64,000 nt of DNA, taken from NCBI GenBank assembly GCA_964468435.1, contig CAYXVE010000003.1:104591-168590 (forward strand), in the 5' to 3' direction. The DNA comes from JBCCTX01 sp964468435. Its GTDB lineage: Bacteria; Bacteroidota; Bacteroidia; J057. Each line of letters opens with the position of its first letter. The first letter of the stretch is position 1. Positions 62,915 to 64,000 of the stretch are shown here, one piece after another. The position numbers and the translations under genes are program-made. The notes below the pieces were generated by a model. It searched no databases, was not told the DNA's origin, and saw only the letters and a list, made by a program, of their open reading frames with translations.

Positions 62915-64000
62915 ATGAAAATTCAACGAATTATTCAATCCCAAGTGGAAAGCAGATTGGTTCCGGGCAAGGTCGTAGTGCTGCTTGGGCCCCGGCAAGT
63001 GGGTAAAACCACCCTGCTGGGGGATATTCTTGCAAAAGAAGAGGCTCCTTTCCTTTTGGTCGCCGGAGAAGACCGTGCTACGCAGACCTGGCTGGGAAGT
63101 CAGAGCATCGAAACACTCCGGCAGAACATCGGTCAATACCAACTGCTCGTGGTAGATGAAGCCCAGCATGTGCCAAATATTGGATTGAACCTCAAACTAA
63201 TCGTTGACCACCTACCGCATGTCCGGGTTTTGGCAACCGGATCTTCTTCCTTCGACCTCTCCAACCAGACTGGCGAGCCACTGGTGGGGAGGAAATGGGA
63301 GTTTGAGTTGTACCCAGTTTCCCAACTTGAACTCGCCGCCACCGAAGCGCTTTTCCAAACGGAAGAAAGGTTGCCGCAGCGCTTGATTTACGGCAACTAC
63401 CCGGAAATTGTCACAACGGTTGGGCTGTCAGACAAGCGAGAACTGCTCAATAACATCGTCAATGGATACCTTTACAAAGACCTCCTGATGTTCCAAGAAA
63501 TCAGCAAGTCCCAGAAAATCATCGACATCCTGAGCTTACTGGCCTTTCAAATCGGCAACTTGGTGTCGGTGCATGAAATCAGTAAAGCCATTGGCATGAA
63601 TGCTCGCACGGTGGACAAATACCTCGATTTACTGGAGAAAGTCTTCGTCATCAAGCGCCTCGGCGGTTATGCCAGGAACTTGAGAAAGGAAATCTCTAAA
63701 AGCTCGAAATACTATTTCTGGGACAATGGCATCCGTAATGCCATCATCAATAATTTCAATGAACTGTCCCTGCGGAACGATGTAGGAGCCTTGTGGGAAA
63801 ACTACCTTATCACGGAGTGCCTCAAGAAACAGCGCTACACAAAGCTTTTTTCCAATAATTACTTCTGGCGCACCTACGACCAAAAGGAGGTAGACTTCGC
63901 AGAAGAGCGCGACGGCCGGCTCTACGGCTTTGAATTCAAATGGTCAAATCCAACCTCCAAAACACCTGACCTTTGGTTGGAAACCTATCCGGAAGCTAGT
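62915..64000 (+). CDS. AAA ATPase with DUF4143 domain (3' end beyond the window)
   Basis: The 362 visible codons start at ATG 62915. Walker A GPRQVGKTT (residues 25-33), Walker B LLVVDEAQ and sensor-like VLATGSSSF give an AAA_14-type ATPase. The C-terminal half is DUF4143, with a winged-helix step (ISKAIGMNARTVDKYLDLLEKVFVIKRL) and a nuclease-like EVDF ... FEFKW stretch resembling a PD-(D/E)XK core. The family is common in mobile regions; its role is unknown. Base composition is clearly richer in G+C than the neighbouring genes, pointing to horizontal transfer. The ORF continues past the right edge. Confidence 0.88.
   Translation, partial: MKIQRIIQSQVESRLVPGKVVVLLGPRQVGKTTLLGDILAKEEAPFLLVAGEDRATQTWLGSQSIETLRQNIGQYQLLVVDEAQHVPNIGLNLKLIVDHLPHVRVLATGSSSFDLSNQTGEPLVGRKWEFELYPVSQLELAATEALFQTEERLPQRLIYGNYPEIVTTVGLSDKRELLNNIVNGYLYKDLLMFQEISKSQKIIDILSLLAFQIGNLVSVHEISKAIGMNARTVDKYLDLLEKVFVIKRLGGYARNLRKEISKSSKYYFWDNGIRNAIINNFNELSLRNDVGALWENYLITECLKKQRYTKLFSNNYFWRTYDQKEVDFAEERDGRLYGFEFKWSNPTSKTPDLWLETYPEAS

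Noticed and set aside
1..64000. CRISPR array or rRNA operon
   Set aside because: No regularly spaced repeats, cas genes or rRNA-like sequence were seen on reading through the window.

Overview
The window looks like chromosomal DNA of a marine or environmental member of the Bacteroidota, most likely order Cytophagales (inference). The signs are: several copies of the phylum-specific promoter (a -33 TTTG or TTG about 19-20 bases before TAnnTTTG), almost no Shine-Dalgarno sequences, SusC/FhuA-type TonB receptors with a carboxypeptidase-like N-terminal domain, a type IX secretion C-terminal domain, many lipoproteins, and families largely confined to the phylum (DUF4249, DUF2911, DUF6503, DUF4369, DUF4350). 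Most of the sequence is moderately AT-rich. The last ~1.4 kb is visibly richer in G+C and carries gene debris.

Layout. 1-6.5 kb: a YbbP/YbbA-like ABC transporter divergent from a TesA-like esterase (the E. coli gene order), an SRPBCC protein, then a coupled SpoIIM-DUF4129-DUF4350 membrane operon. 6.5-9.6 kb: a lone NuoG-like subunit and a glycosyltransferase. 9.7-14.3 kb: a TonB receptor followed by a T9SS-sorted esterase-fold protein whose nucleophile serine is replaced. 14.4-16.1 kb: tsf and pyrH. 16.1-28 kb: the most distinctive block, with a HiPIP, three large membrane-bound-dehydrogenase (TIGR02604-type) lipoproteins ending in nothing, cytochrome c, or an azurin-like cupredoxin (the last also begins with a ThuA domain), and a neutral-ceramidase-like protein. 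28-34 kb: a MITE-like relic, DUF4249 plus TonB receptor, a MarR regulator, rfbA. 34-45.4 kb: an SGNH-sialidase fusion, SDRs, a baeRF release-factor-like protein, DUF2911, a fused 5-oxoprolinase, a TPR protein and an SRAP-fold protein lacking its catalytic residues. 45.6-53.3 kb: miaE, recO, a thioredoxin lipoprotein, a PhoB/PhoR-like two-component system, and a coupled acyltransferase-desaturase pair. 53.7-62.2 kb: nucleoside hydrolase, fructosamine kinase, an Hdr-like Fe-S pair, tRNA-Phe with a long leader, polysaccharide deacetylase, HMG-CoA lyase and DUF6503. 62.2-64 kb: an ISAs1 transposase relic, a barrel-protein fragment, and an AAA/DUF4143 ATPase running off the edge.

The best candidate for an undescribed system is 16.7-28 kb: a predicted periplasmic or outer-surface oxidation module. 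Three related dehydrogenases could act on sugars or glycolipids, passing electrons to cytochrome c, blue copper and a HiPIP. The divergent intergenic region holds two sequence dyads, and one 10-mer from it recurs just upstream of the HiPIP gene. A second theme is a set of catalytically eroded enzymes that look intact as genes: the esterase, the SGNH half of the sialidase fusion, and the SRAP protein.
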